From positions 62,001 through 126,000 of the forward strand of contig CAWJYU010000009.1 in assembly GCA_963847235.1 (NCBI GenBank): a DNA stretch of 64,000 bases. Direction: 5' to 3'. Made by a program: the position numbers and the translations under genes. The notes under the pieces are model-generated. The model saw only the letters and a program-made list of their open reading frames with translations, was not told the origin of the DNA and ran no database searches. Of this stretch, positions 33,494 through 43,300 are shown one piece after another; the stretch's first letter is position 1; each line of letters starts with the position of its first letter. This DNA is from JACDAN01 sp963847235. GTDB taxonomy: Bacteria; Actinomycetota; Thermoleophilia; Gaiellales; Gaiellaceae.

Positions 33494-36053
33494 CTACTCG
33501 TACTGCAGCGCCTCGAGGACGTTGAGCCTCGAGGCGCGACGCGCCGGGAAGATCGCGGCCACGATCCCGACGAAGACCGCCGCGATCGCGAAGACGATCA
33601 GCTGTACGACGGGAAGCGTGAAGTCGATGAAGTCCACGCGCGCCACGAGCAAGGCCCCGAGAACGACGCCGAGGACGATCCCGAGCGCGCCGCCGATCAT
33701 TGACGTGATCACGCTCTCGTGACGGATCATCCGGCGCACCTGCCGCCGGCTCATCCCGATCGCCCGCAGCATCCCGATCTCACGCGTCCGCTCGAAGACG
33801 GTGAGGATGAGCGTGTTGACGATGCCGAACAGGCTGACGAGAACCGACAGGGCGAGCAGGACATAGAGGATGTTCAGCACGGAGCTCAGACCCGAGATCT
33901 GGTTGTCGATGAACTCGCTCCGTGTCGCCACCTTCGCGTTCGGGAACTCCGTCAGCTGTCGTTCGAGGGCGGCCCGGTTGGCGTCGGTCTGACCACCTTC
34001 CATGATCACGAAGGAGAAGAGGTTGCGAGGCTGCTCGTTGAAGCGGTCCCACGTCTGCGCCGAGATGGTGACCGGGCCGAACGGTGACCCCCCGGTCGGC
34101 GGCTCGAAGATGCCCTTGACGACGAACCGCTTCTGGTCTCCGTTCGCGAACGTCAGCTCGACGGGCGAGCCAACGGCCAGGTCGTGGTCGTCCGCAAAGC
34201 CTTCTGTCACGAACGAGCCGTCGTCGCCCAGCTGCGCGAGCACGGCGTCCGAGCCTTCCTTCCAATCGATCGAGAAGATCCGGCTCGTCGGCGGGTCGAC
34301 CGCCGTGGCGTTGAACGTGTCGCCGAACGCCCGCGCCTCCCCCGCCCGGACGTTGCCGACGAAGTCGACGCCCTGGGCCGTGCTCGCCGCCTGACCCACG
34401 CTGACCGGAAGCGGCGAGAAGTTGTTCTGGGCCGTCACCGCGTAGTCGGCGTCCTTCCAGAGCTCGTCGACGGCATCCCGGAAGGTCGAGACGATGCCGG
34501 CGGCGAGCACGGAGACGAGCGTGACGAGCGCCAGGCCGATCATGAGCGCCGCCGCCGTCGAGGCGGTTCGCTGCGGATTGCGTCGGGCGTTGTCGCGCGC
34601 GAGCGATCCGGCCACGCCGCCGAGTCGTGCCCCCGGCCAGCCCAGCCAGGACGCGAGCGGCCGGACGAGACGCTCCGCGAGCAGCGCGACACCGAGGAAG
34701 ATCAGGAGCGCCCCGAGGCCCATCCAGACGAGCAGCGCCGTCGTGCTCAATCCCGGGCCGAAGAGGCCCCAGGAGAGCGCGGCGAACCCCGCGAGCGTGA
34801 GCAGGATCGAGCCCGGGACACGGAAGCGGGCGAAGCGGGACTGCGGCAGCGATGCGCCCTCGCGCACGGCCGCGATCGGCGGCACCCGTGTCGCGCGGAA
34901 CGCCGGCCGGATGCTCGCCACGACCGTGACGATGATTCCCGCAGCCAGCGCGATGACGACCGCGGTCGGCTCCAGGATCAGCCCGCTGTTCGGGAGCGTG
35001 AAGCCGACGAGGTCGAAGAGCCAGAACAACGCCTTCGCGAGCCCCACGCCGACGGCGAGCCCGACCAGCGACGCCAGCACGCCGATGACGAGCGCTTCGA
35101 TCAGGACCGACAGCCAGGAGCTGCCGACGGGACCCGCCGATCGTGCGCACGGTGGCGAACTCCCGCGTCCGCTGGGCGATCGTGATCGAGAGCGAGTTCG
35201 CGATCACGAAGGCGCCGACGAAGAGCGCGATCCCGCCGAAGGCGAGGAGGAAGCCGCGCAGGAACGAGATGAAGCTGTTCGTCTCCGCGGCGTCGTCGCG
35301 AGCCTGCTGGGACGCGGTCTTCACCTGTGCGGTCGGCGGAAGCTCTGCCGTGAGGTCGCGCACGAGCTCGTCGTCCGAGACGCCCGGCTTCGCCGCGACG
35401 GCGATCTCGTCGAGTCGACCGCGCTTCCCGAAGAGCTCCTGGGCGGTGGGGAGATCGAAGCCCGCCAGCGTGGCGCCGCCGATCGTCGAGACAGATCCGA
35501 ACCGGACGAGGCCCGAGATCCGAAGCCGCTGCGCCGGCCCCTCCGCCTGGACGCCGATCGACTCGCCGAGCCGGAAATCCTCCTTGTCCGCCGTCGACTC
35601 GTCGACGACGAGCTCGCCGGCCTTCGGCCAGGCGCCCTCGACGAGCGTGAGCGGGTTGAAGGGCGAATCTCCGGCGCTGACGCTGAAGCCGAGGTTCGGT
35701 GCGCCGCCGTAGACGATCGCCTTGCCGTCCTCTCCGATCAGCTGCGCCTCGCCGTCGACGCTCCCTTCGGCCTCCGCGACCGAAGGCAGGCGCCTCACCT
35801 CCGGTAGCAGCGACTCGTCGAGCGTCGGCGAGTTCGTTCCGCTGCCCTCGCTCAGGTCGAAGGCGGACTTTCCGGAGATCACCGCGTTCGACCCTTTCCT
35901 GACGTCGGTGAAGATCGAGTCGAACGCCTTGTCGATGGAGTCCGTCAGCATGAACGTCCCGGCCACCATCGCGACCCCGAGGACGATTGCGATCGCGGTC
36001 AGCCCGGTGCGGAGCTTTCGCCCCAGGATTCCCTTGAGCGCGAAGCGGACCAC
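33494..36053 (-). CDS. ABC transporter permease, FtsX/MacB (DUF214) type, interrupted by a one-base insertion
   Basis: About 852 residues once corrected. N-terminal VVRFALKGILGRKLRTGLTAIAIVLGVAMVAGTFMLTDSI, then a periplasmic-type core domain, a first FtsX domain (FLLAFGGIALFVGAFVIANSLSITIAQRTREFATVRTIGGSRRQLL), a second extracellular domain and a final FtsX domain (ERTREIGMLRAIGMSRRQVRRMIRHESVITS). The frame breaks at 35114-35115 by one extra base; removing it gives QLLLSVLIEALVIG and joins the two parts. The usual LolD/MacB-like ATPase gene is not adjacent. The first 60 codons are duplicated at 40101-40283. Likely role: export or removal of lipoproteins, lipids or peptides. Confidence 0.85.
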
Positions 36054-36067
36054 CCGGTCATGTTGCC
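35881..36067. repeat. 187-bp direct repeat, copy 1
   Basis: Covers the first 58 codons of the FtsX-type permease and its immediate upstream bases. It matches 40111-40297 in the same orientation, without gaps, with about 10 mismatches counted by eye. The two copies flank the aminotransferase-cupin-SDR-DUF4389 segment. Confidence 0.85.
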
Positions 36068-36162
36068 TAACGTTCGAATGCGACCGCGGCGGGTTCATCG
36101 CCTTCTTCGAAGCGTCTCGGGCGAAACGCGCGCGCTTGTTAGGTTTGGGCCCGGCGAGCCCG

Positions 36163-37380
36163 ATGGCAGTCACGCGTGAGGCGCGAAGCTGGAACGACCT
36201 TTTTGCTGCGCGAACGCGCGCAGGCGTCGGCGCGGGGCTGGCGGACATCCTCGCCCTGGCCGGCGACACGACGCTGATCCCGTTCGCGGGCGGCTTCCCG
36301 GACGCGCAGACGTTCCCGGGCGCCGCGGCTTCGACGCTGCTCGCCGAGCTCGTGGCCGCGGGAGACGCGAGCGCCCTCCAGTACGCGCCCACGCAGGGCT
36401 TGCCCGGCCCTCGGGACGTCGTCGCCGGCCGGCTCGAGGCCCACCAGGGGCGGCGTCCTGCAGACGACGAGGTGATGATCACGAGCGGGACGATCGAGGC
36501 GCTCGAGCTGGTCGGCAAGTCGTTTCTGGACGCGGGAGACGTCGTGGTCGTCGAGGGCCCGACCTACCTGGGCGCGATCATGGCGTTCCGGAGCTTCGAG
36601 GCCGAGGTCGTCGCCGTGCCGATGGACGGCGGGGGCTTGCAGGTCGACGAGCTCGAGGGCCGACTCGCCGCCGGGCTCCGGCCCAAGCTGCTGTACACGA
36701 TCCCCGACTACCAGAACCCGGCGGGCCTGACCCTGGCGGAGGACCGCAGGACCGAGCTGGTCGAGCTGGCGCGTCGCCACGGCTTCCTGATCGTCGAGGA
36801 CGTTGCCTACCGCGAGCTCGGCTTCGGGCGCGAGCCGCCGCCGAGCCTCTGGAGCATCGCGCCCGACGTCGTCGTCCAGGCGGGTACCACCTCCAAGACG
36901 TTCTTCCCGGGCGTCCGACTGGGCTGGGCCGTCGGCCCGGCGACCGTCGTCGCCCAGCTGGTCGCGGCGAAGCAGAACACCGATCAGTGCGCGGGCGCGC
37001 TGGGCCAGCGGCTATTCGAGGAATACGCCCGCCGCGGCTTGATGGACGAGCAGCTCGAGCGTTCACGCCGGCTCTACCAGCGGCGCTGCGAGCGGATGCT
37101 GGGCGCGCTCGAGCGTCACATGCCGGCCGACGTCGCCTGGACCCGGCCCGAAGGCGGATTCTTCACGTGGCTGACCCTGCCGCCGGCGCTCGAGTCGGCC
37201 GAGCTCACGAGGAGCGCCGCAGCGCGGGGAGTTGCGGTCGTTCCGGGCACGCCGTTCTTCCCGGACGGGCGCGGCGGTGAGAACGTGCGCCTGTCGTTCA
37301 GCAGGGTCGAGGACGAGCTCATCGACGAGGGCATCGGACGACTCGCCGCCCTCGTCGCCGACGAAGGGAGGCGGGCATGA
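36163..37380 (+). CDS. PLP-dependent aminotransferase, 2-aminoadipate/LysN type (class I/II)
   Basis: 405 residues. FAGGFPDAQTFP and ALQYAPTQGLPGPRDVVAGRL are the N-terminal marks of the MocR-related/LysN aminotransferase group. TSGTIEALELVGKSFLDAGDVVVVEGPTYLGA binds the cofactor phosphate, YTIPDYQNPAGLTL is the substrate-strand motif, and the PLP lysine is in AGTTSKTFFPGVRLGW. No GntR DNA-binding domain is fused. It transaminates an amino acid of unknown identity. First gene of a rightward three-gene operon with four-base overlaps. Confidence 0.9.
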   Translation: MAVTREARSWNDLFAARTRAGVGAGLADILALAGDTTLIPFAGGFPDAQTFPGAAASTLLAELVAAGDASALQYAPTQGLPGPRDVVAGRLEAHQGRRPADDEVMITSGTIEALELVGKSFLDAGDVVVVEGPTYLGAIMAFRSFEAEVVAVPMDGGGLQVDELEGRLAAGLRPKLLYTIPDYQNPAGLTLAEDRRTELVELARRHGFLIVEDVAYRELGFGREPPPSLWSIAPDVVVQAGTTSKTFFPGVRLGWAVGPATVVAQLVAAKQNTDQCAGALGQRLFEEYARRGLMDEQLERSRRLYQRRCERMLGALERHMPADVAWTRPEGGFFTWLTLPPALESAELTRSAAARGVAVVPGTPFFPDGRGGENVRLSFSRVEDELIDEGIGRLAALVADEGRRA

Positions 37381-37784
37381 CGGACTCACCCCGGTACTTC
37401 GGGACCGACACCGGCACCCAGAAGGAAGGCTCCGGCTCCTTCGTGCGCTGGGACGAGCTCGATCCGATCGAGATGGTGCCCGGGCTGTTCTTCCAGCCCG
37501 TGGTCGGCGATCGGGTGATGGCCAACTTCGTCCGGTTCGAGCCGCACACCGAGGCGCCGATGCACTGGCACGAGGAGGAGCAGATCTCGTTCGTCGTCGA
37601 CGGAGAGCTCGAGTTCGAGGTGGCCGGCGAGACCCGGGTGCTCACCCGCGGCCAGGCAGTCGTGATTCCGCCGAACGTGCCGCACGGTGCGCGCACGCAC
37701 GACGGACCGTGTCTCGAGGTGGACGTCTTCCATCCGCCGAGGCGGGGCGTGCTGGAGGCGATGGGCCTCGCCGAGCCCGAGTGA
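37377..37784 (+). CDS. Cupin-domain protein
   Basis: 135-residue single cupin barrel. Motif 1 is PMHWHEEEQISFVVDGELEFEV (His-His-Glu metal ligands) and motif 2 is AVVIPPNVPHGARTHDG (second His). The N-terminal 40 residues precede the barrel. Small cupins of this sort act as dioxygenases, isomerases or binding proteins. The operon setting (aminotransferase before, SDR after) suggests a catabolic or modifying step on an amino-acid-derived acid, which is inference. The start overlaps the aminotransferase stop; the stop overlaps the SDR start. Confidence 0.88.
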   Translation: MTDSPRYFGTDTGTQKEGSGSFVRWDELDPIEMVPGLFFQPVVGDRVMANFVRFEPHTEAPMHWHEEEQISFVVDGELEFEVAGETRVLTRGQAVVIPPNVPHGARTHDGPCLEVDVFHPPRRGVLEAMGLAEPE

Positions 37785-38563
37785 AGCTCGGGCTCGAGGG
37801 CCGCAAGGCGATCGTCACCGGCGGCTCGAAGGGGCTCGGCTTCGCGATCGCGCAGGAGCTGCTCCGGGAAGGAGCCTCGGTCGCGATCTGCTCACGGAGC
37901 GAGGACGAGGTGCTCGCCGCCGCCGACGAGCTGAGCCGGGACGGATCGGTCGCGCACGCGCAGCGGGCCGACGTCACCGACCCGGAGCAGGTACGGGATT
38001 TCGTCGCGCGCTCGGCCGAGGCTCTGGGAGGCGTGGACGGCCTCGTCAACAACGCCGGGCGCGCGCACCCCGGGACTTTCGAGACTCTCACTGACGCGGA
38101 CTGGCACGACGACCTCGACGTCAAGCTGTTCTCGCTCTTTCGCTGCTGCCGCGAGGTGCTCCCGCACCTGCGGGCCGCGGGCGGCGGGCGCATCGTCAAC
38201 GTCAGTGCCGTCTACGGGCGCTACCCGGACCCGACGTTCTTCGCGACGTCGGTGAACCGAGCCGCCGGCCTCTCGTTCACCAAGACCCTGGCGCTCGAAG
38301 TCGCGAAGGACAACATCCTCGTCAACAGCGTCAACATCGGCTTCGTCGTCACGCCCCAGTGGGACAACATCCACAAGAAGCGGGCACCGGAGCTCGACCG
38401 CGAGGAGTTCTTCGCCTCCTTCGCCGCCCGTGAGGTCCCCCTCGGGCGCTTCGGCACGCCCGACGAGGTCTCGGGGCTAGTCGCCTTCCTCCTCAGCGAG
38501 CGGGCGAGCTACATCACGGGCGCGTCGATCGACGTCGCGGGCGGCATGGGCAAGTACGTCTGA
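37781..38563 (+). CDS. SDR-family protein lacking the usual YxxxK catalytic pair
   Basis: 260 residues with a clear Rossmann fold: TGGSKGLGFAIAQELLREGASVAICSRSE (cofactor loop), VDGLVNNAGRAHPG, GGGRIVNVSAVYG, the C-terminal half VPLGRFGTPDEVSGLVAFLLSERASYITGASIDVAGG. Where active SDRs have YxxxK, aligned against the following AAG..FTKTLALEVAK helix, this protein reads TSVNR, so both the catalytic Tyr and Lys are replaced. Ser in NVSAVYG is kept. It may be inactive, use another residue, or serve as a partner subunit. GTG at 37781 overlaps the cupin stop. Confidence 0.85.
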   Translation: MKLGLEGRKAIVTGGSKGLGFAIAQELLREGASVAICSRSEDEVLAAADELSRDGSVAHAQRADVTDPEQVRDFVARSAEALGGVDGLVNNAGRAHPGTFETLTDADWHDDLDVKLFSLFRCCREVLPHLRAAGGGRIVNVSAVYGRYPDPTFFATSVNRAAGLSFTKTLALEVAKDNILVNSVNIGFVVTPQWDNIHKKRAPELDREEFFASFAAREVPLGRFGTPDEVSGLVAFLLSERASYITGASIDVAGGMGKYV

Positions 38564-38583
38564 CAGGGCGAGTCGCAGTCGGG

Positions 38584-40025
38584 TCAGCGACCGCGGCGCG
38601 TGGCCGCGGTGATTGCGAGCGCGGAGCCCGCGGCGAAGAGGGCGCCGGCAACGAGCAGTCCGATGCCGATCCAGAGGATCGAGTCCAGCTCGGCGCCGAT
38701 GCTCAGCTCGGCGGAGACCCCGCGCGACGCGTCCTCGTTCATCACCACCACCTGCCAGTCCCCGTCCTCCGGCTCCCATTCGAGCGTCCGCTCGCCGGCA
38801 CCCTCCGTCGACGCGACCCAGAACGTCTCGTCGCCCGGCCGGCCGGTTGGCGCGCCGCCCGAACGTCGCGAGTACTCCGGGTCACCGCTGTTATCGAGGT
38901 CGTCGACCACGTCGCGCTCGATGCCTCCGAGGTACCGCGTGACCTCGTCGGCCGGCCCGATCCCCACGAACACCGGGCGGTCGCTCTCGCTGCGAATCCG
39001 GACCGTGCCGAGGAATGTGTCGAGCGCCCACTCGCCTCCTTCGGTGTCGAGGTCGGCGCTCTCGGACACGATTGCGTACGTCGATGTCGAGAAGTCCTGC
39101 GTCGGTGACATGACGAATCCGTCGTCGTCTCGCTGCGTCTGGTCGACGGCGACGAGCGCGCAGCCGCCGGCTAGGAGCCCGAGCGCGAACAGGCCCGCGA
39201 TGGTGCCGACGACCACGAGTGCGATTCGTCCCCCGGTCCAGCCTCTGCGGGCGGGAGGCTCAGCCGGCTCGTCGGCGACTGCGGCGGCCGGCCAGCCGTC
39301 TCGCCGGCGACGGGAACGGGCGCCTCCGCGACCGCGAAGGTCGGCTCCGCGAGCCCGTCCGCCTCGGTACCTCCCTGGTCGAGCCGGAACGGCGGGTACT
39401 CGTCGCGCATGAGCAGCACGTATGCGGCGACGCGCGCGACCCACCGGTCGAGCCCGACGACGAAGTCGAAGAGCCCGCCCGGGTACCGCGTGGTGAAGAG
39501 CAGCGCCACACCGGCGAAGAGCACGAGGATGCCGATCAGCCCGGTTTCGAAGCCGATGCCCCAGAACCAGTCGTCGACCCGGGACGCCGCGTAGCTGCCG
39601 CCTCCCAGGAAGATTCCCGTGACGATGTAGTGCGGTATGGCGAGGAGCCACCACTTCACCAGCACGAGGCCGCGGGAGAGCTGCTCCGGGTACGCGACCT
39701 CCAGGCGCGCCGGGTAGTCGGGCACGTCGTCGAGCGTGAACGGCGGATAGCGATCGGTGCCCAGCGCGCCGTAGGAGTAGAACGCGACCCGCCACGTCCA
39801 GCGGAGAACGCCGACATTGAAGTCGAAGATGCCTCGCGGGTAGCGGCCGGTGAAGAGGATTGCGAAGAACGCGACGATCGTCAGCACGAGCAGCGTCAGC
39901 CAGAGGAACGCAAGCACGATGTAGTGCGGGATCGCCAGCAACCACTTCACGAGCCAGAGCCAGCGGCTCAGCTCCGTGTCGCGCTCTCCCTCGATGCGAA
40001 CTGGATACGGCTGCGGTCCGTCCAC
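38584..40025 (-). CDS. DUF4389-domain membrane protein, frame broken
   Basis: About 480 residues after correction. Two tandem DUF4389 units (RWLWLVKWLLAIPHYIVLAFLWL...FTGRYPRGIFDFNVGVLRW and GLVLVKWWLLAIPHYIVTGIFLG...FTTRYPGGLFDFVVGLDRW), a Pro-rich linker, another helix (IALVVVGTIAGLFALGLLAGGCAL), an extracytoplasmic beta domain (FSTSTYAIVSESADL, PVFVGIGPADEVTRYLGGIERDVV, GDWQVVVMNEDASRGVSAEL) and a terminal helix. The two frames meet between about 39280 and 39330 with a net loss of one base (or gain of two). The order of parts matches intact DUF4389 proteins, so it is one gene. Function unknown. Confidence 0.75.
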
Positions 40026-40100
40026 CTACTCTCCTCCGCGCTGGTCCGACCCTAGGGGATCAGGCGTCCCGATGATGCGGCAAGGCAAGACCTGCCCCGA

Positions 40101-40283
40101 TCACGCGGGAACCGCGTTGGACCCTTTTTTGACGTCGGTAAAGATCGAGTCGAACGCCTTGTCGATGGAGTCGGTCAGCATGAACGTCCCGGCCACCATC
40201 GCGACCCCGAGGACGATTGCGATCGCGGTCAGCGCGGCTCGGAGCTTTCGCCCCAGGATTCCCTTGAGCGCGAAGCGGACCAC
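40101..40283 (-). pseudogene. Truncated copy of the FtsX-type permease N-terminus
   Basis: 60 residues, VVRFALKGILGRKLRAALTA then VAMVAGTFMLTDSIDKAFDS and a stop after GSNAVPA. Nearly identical to the start of the permease at 36053, with a few substitutions, so a recent partial duplication. Downstream sequence (to the left) is unrelated. Not expected to be functional alone. Confidence 0.8.
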
Positions 40284-40297
40284 CGAGTCATGTTGCC
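40111..40297. repeat. 187-bp direct repeat, copy 2
   Basis: Same orientation as 35881-36067, about 95% identical by eye over the full length. It ends abruptly at both sides, suggesting a duplicated or recombined fragment. Homologous recombination between the copies would excise about 4.2 kb. Confidence 0.85.
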
Positions 40298-40314
40298 AAC
40301 TCTCGGATCAGCGC

Positions 40315-43300
40315 TTACGGCGCAGTGCAGTTGGTGAAGCCGGACTGCGCGGCAAGGAGTGTGGTGCCGCCGACGCCGAAGGTGCCGGAGGCGCTGGTGT
40401 TGAGCCCGTTGACGTAGTTCTCGACGCCGGGGCTCGCGGTCGCGGCCATGCCCTCGATCCCGAAGGTGTTGTCGGCGGGGTTGGTCCCCTGCTTGCGCAG
40501 GGCGATCCCCGGCGAGGTGGTGCCGGTGCCGGTGTTGGTGCTGCCCGCGGTGGTGTTGCCGGTGATCTCCAGGCAGAGCGTCGTGTCGCCCTGCGCCGAG
40601 CCGGAGCTCGCCTGGATCCCGGACCGCGCGGCGTTGGCGATCGGCGCGGCCACGGTGTTGTTCAGCACGCGCGCAGTCATCGTGCTGCCCGAGTCGCGCA
40701 CGATCGCGAAGATGCCTTGCCCGTCGGTGCCCATGACGTTGTTGCTCTGGATCAGCGTGCGAGTGGGTTCCGGCTCCGAGGTCATTCGGGTCGTCGGTGC
40801 CGACGGCGATCCCGGCGCAGCCGACCGCGCTGTTGGCGTTGATGAAGTTGTTCTGAGACGGTCGAGGTCATCGTGACCGGGCCGTCGACCTGCATCTCGA
40901 TCGCGATGCAGTCGATCATCCGGAGCCGGTTCGCAGCCGTCCCGTTGTTCGAGACGTTGAAGTTGCCCTGACCGCCGTTCCCAGAGACGCCACCGGTGAA
41001 GAACCGGTCGGGCTGGTTGCCGATGCCGCCGTTCCCTCCGTTCATCGAGTTGCCGGTGATCGCGATCACGTTCGTCGCGCTACCGGCCGTGCCCGCGCTG
41101 CCCGTCGGAGCGCCGACGTTGGGGTTGCCGGCCCGCACCTGCACGCCGACGCCGGCGCGGAAGTCGACGATCGTGTTGTTGGCGATCGTCGCCCTCGTGA
41201 TGTTGGCGGCGCTCGTCGCGGTTCCGGAGCCGAGCAGCGAGATCGCGGACCCCGGCGTCGCCACGTCGCCGGTGTCGTCGAGGGCGTTGGTCGAGATGTT
41301 GGCGTCAGTGATCGTGCCGGCGAAGCTCTGGATGTCGATGCCCTCGGCCTCCGTGTCGGTGATCACGTTGTTGGTGATCGTGACCGCGCCGGTGAGGTTC
41401 GGGGTCGCCGTCAGGCTGTCGTCGAAGGTGATGCTGTTCTCGTCGCTCGCGTCGCCCGCGCCGGTGATCCTGCCGTCGGTGAAGCTGAACCCGTTGACCT
41501 GCGTCCCGTTGACGCCGCTGTTGCCGGTGTTCTGGAGATGCATGTTCCGGAACGACGGGCTCGTCGTGTTCGTCAGCGAGATGCCGTGACCCGTGGTGCT
41601 CTGGATCGTGCCGCCGGAGTTGTCGCCGCCCTGAGTCGTGCTGCCGCCGCCGGTCACGGTCAGCCCGGCGGTCGTGCCGGTGTTGCTGAGCACGATCCCG
41701 CTGGCCGCGCCATTCGCGGCGATGCTGCGGAAGGTGAGGCCGCTGGCGCCGATCGTGGTGTTGGCGACGTTGAGGGCAGTTCCGGTCGTCGTGGTCAGCG
41801 TGTTGGTCGTGCCGGTGACGGTGACGGTGCCGCCGCTCGTAGCCGCCGGGCCTGGTCCGGTTGCGGTGAAGGCGGCGCCGGTGCCGGTGGAGAGGGTCAT
41901 GCCGCCGGTGAAGCTGATCGTGCCGCCCGGTGTTGGTCGTGAGCGAGACGCCGGAGCCGGAGCTGACGGCGAGGGTGCCGGCGTAGGTGACGGTCGCGCT
42001 GCTGCTGCCGACCGAGAAGGCGGGGCCGCCTGCGCCGCTCGTCTTCGAGATCGTGCTGCCCGAGGGTGCGTTCAGCTGGCCCGCGACCGTGTTGAGCTGG
42101 ACGGCGGAGGTGGTCGTGGTGCTGTCGAGGTCGGCGAGGCGGAGGTCGACGGTGGCCTGGGTCAGCACCAGGGCGGGGCCGTTCTGGGCGAGGATCGTGC
42201 TCGTGCCGGCGCCGGCGGGCGCCGACCGGGGCGACGCTGAGGTTGAGTGCCGTGGCCGGGCCCGGGACCCGTCACGCTGAGGGCGGTCCCGGAGGCGGAG
42301 AACACGTCGAGGTCGTCGAAGGCGATGCTGCCCGTGCTCGTGACGACGGCGAGCCCGCCCAGGCCGACCGGGTTGGCGGCGGTCCCGATCGCGAGCGTGT
42401 CGGCGTCGACGGCCTGCACTGCGCCGCCGGGTGTGGCGTCGAAGATCACGTTGCTGATCGACATGCCGGCGCCGGCGGTGTCGCCGCTGACCGAGTTGCT
42501 CGCGAAGCCGGTGATGGTGATCGCGCCGCCGCCGGAGACCACGAGCGCGCTCGCGTTCGAGACGAAGCGTTGTTGGTGCTGAAGGCCAGGTTCAGCGTGC
42601 CCGCCTGGCGGCTGACGTCGACGGCGTTGCCGGCGTGGCTTGCGGCGGTGCCGGTCCAGGTGTTGCCGGTGATCGAGAGTCCGAGCGTGCCGGTGGTGCC
42701 GGTGTTCAGGTTGACGTCGACGCCCTCGGCGCCGGCCTGGGTGAACGTGTTGCTCGCGATCGTCAGCGAGCTCGAGCCGGTGAGCGCGGCGGTGGTGGTG
42801 AGGTCGATCGGGTTGCCGCCGGTGGACGCGAGCGACAGACCCCGGATCTCGACCGGCATCGCAGCGGTGACGCCGACCGTCGTGGCGGCGGAGCTGACCT
42901 GCGGTCGCGTGCCCGCCGCGACGAGGTTCACCGGCGCGCCGTTGCCGTTCAGGTTGCGGTCGATCGACAGCGCGACGCCCTCACCCAGGAGGCGCTGGTT
43001 CGCCTCGAGGACGATGGAGCTCGTCAGCGCGCCCGAGTTGTGGACGAAGATGTAGTCGCCCGGTGCGTCGCTGTCGGTGCCGTTGCCGGCGGCGATGCCG
43101 GTGAACGAGCCGAGCGGACTCGCCGACGTCCCGTTGCCCGAGGCGCCCTGACGCACGTACCAGACCTTGTCGTAGACGTGGATCGTGACGGTCCCGGTTG
43201 CCGAGGCCGGCGTGCCCGACGGTCGGCTGGTCGGTCACGACGTACTGGAACGTCGTGTCGGTCGGCGCCCCGGTCGCGAGCGTCGGTGACGGCACGAAGC

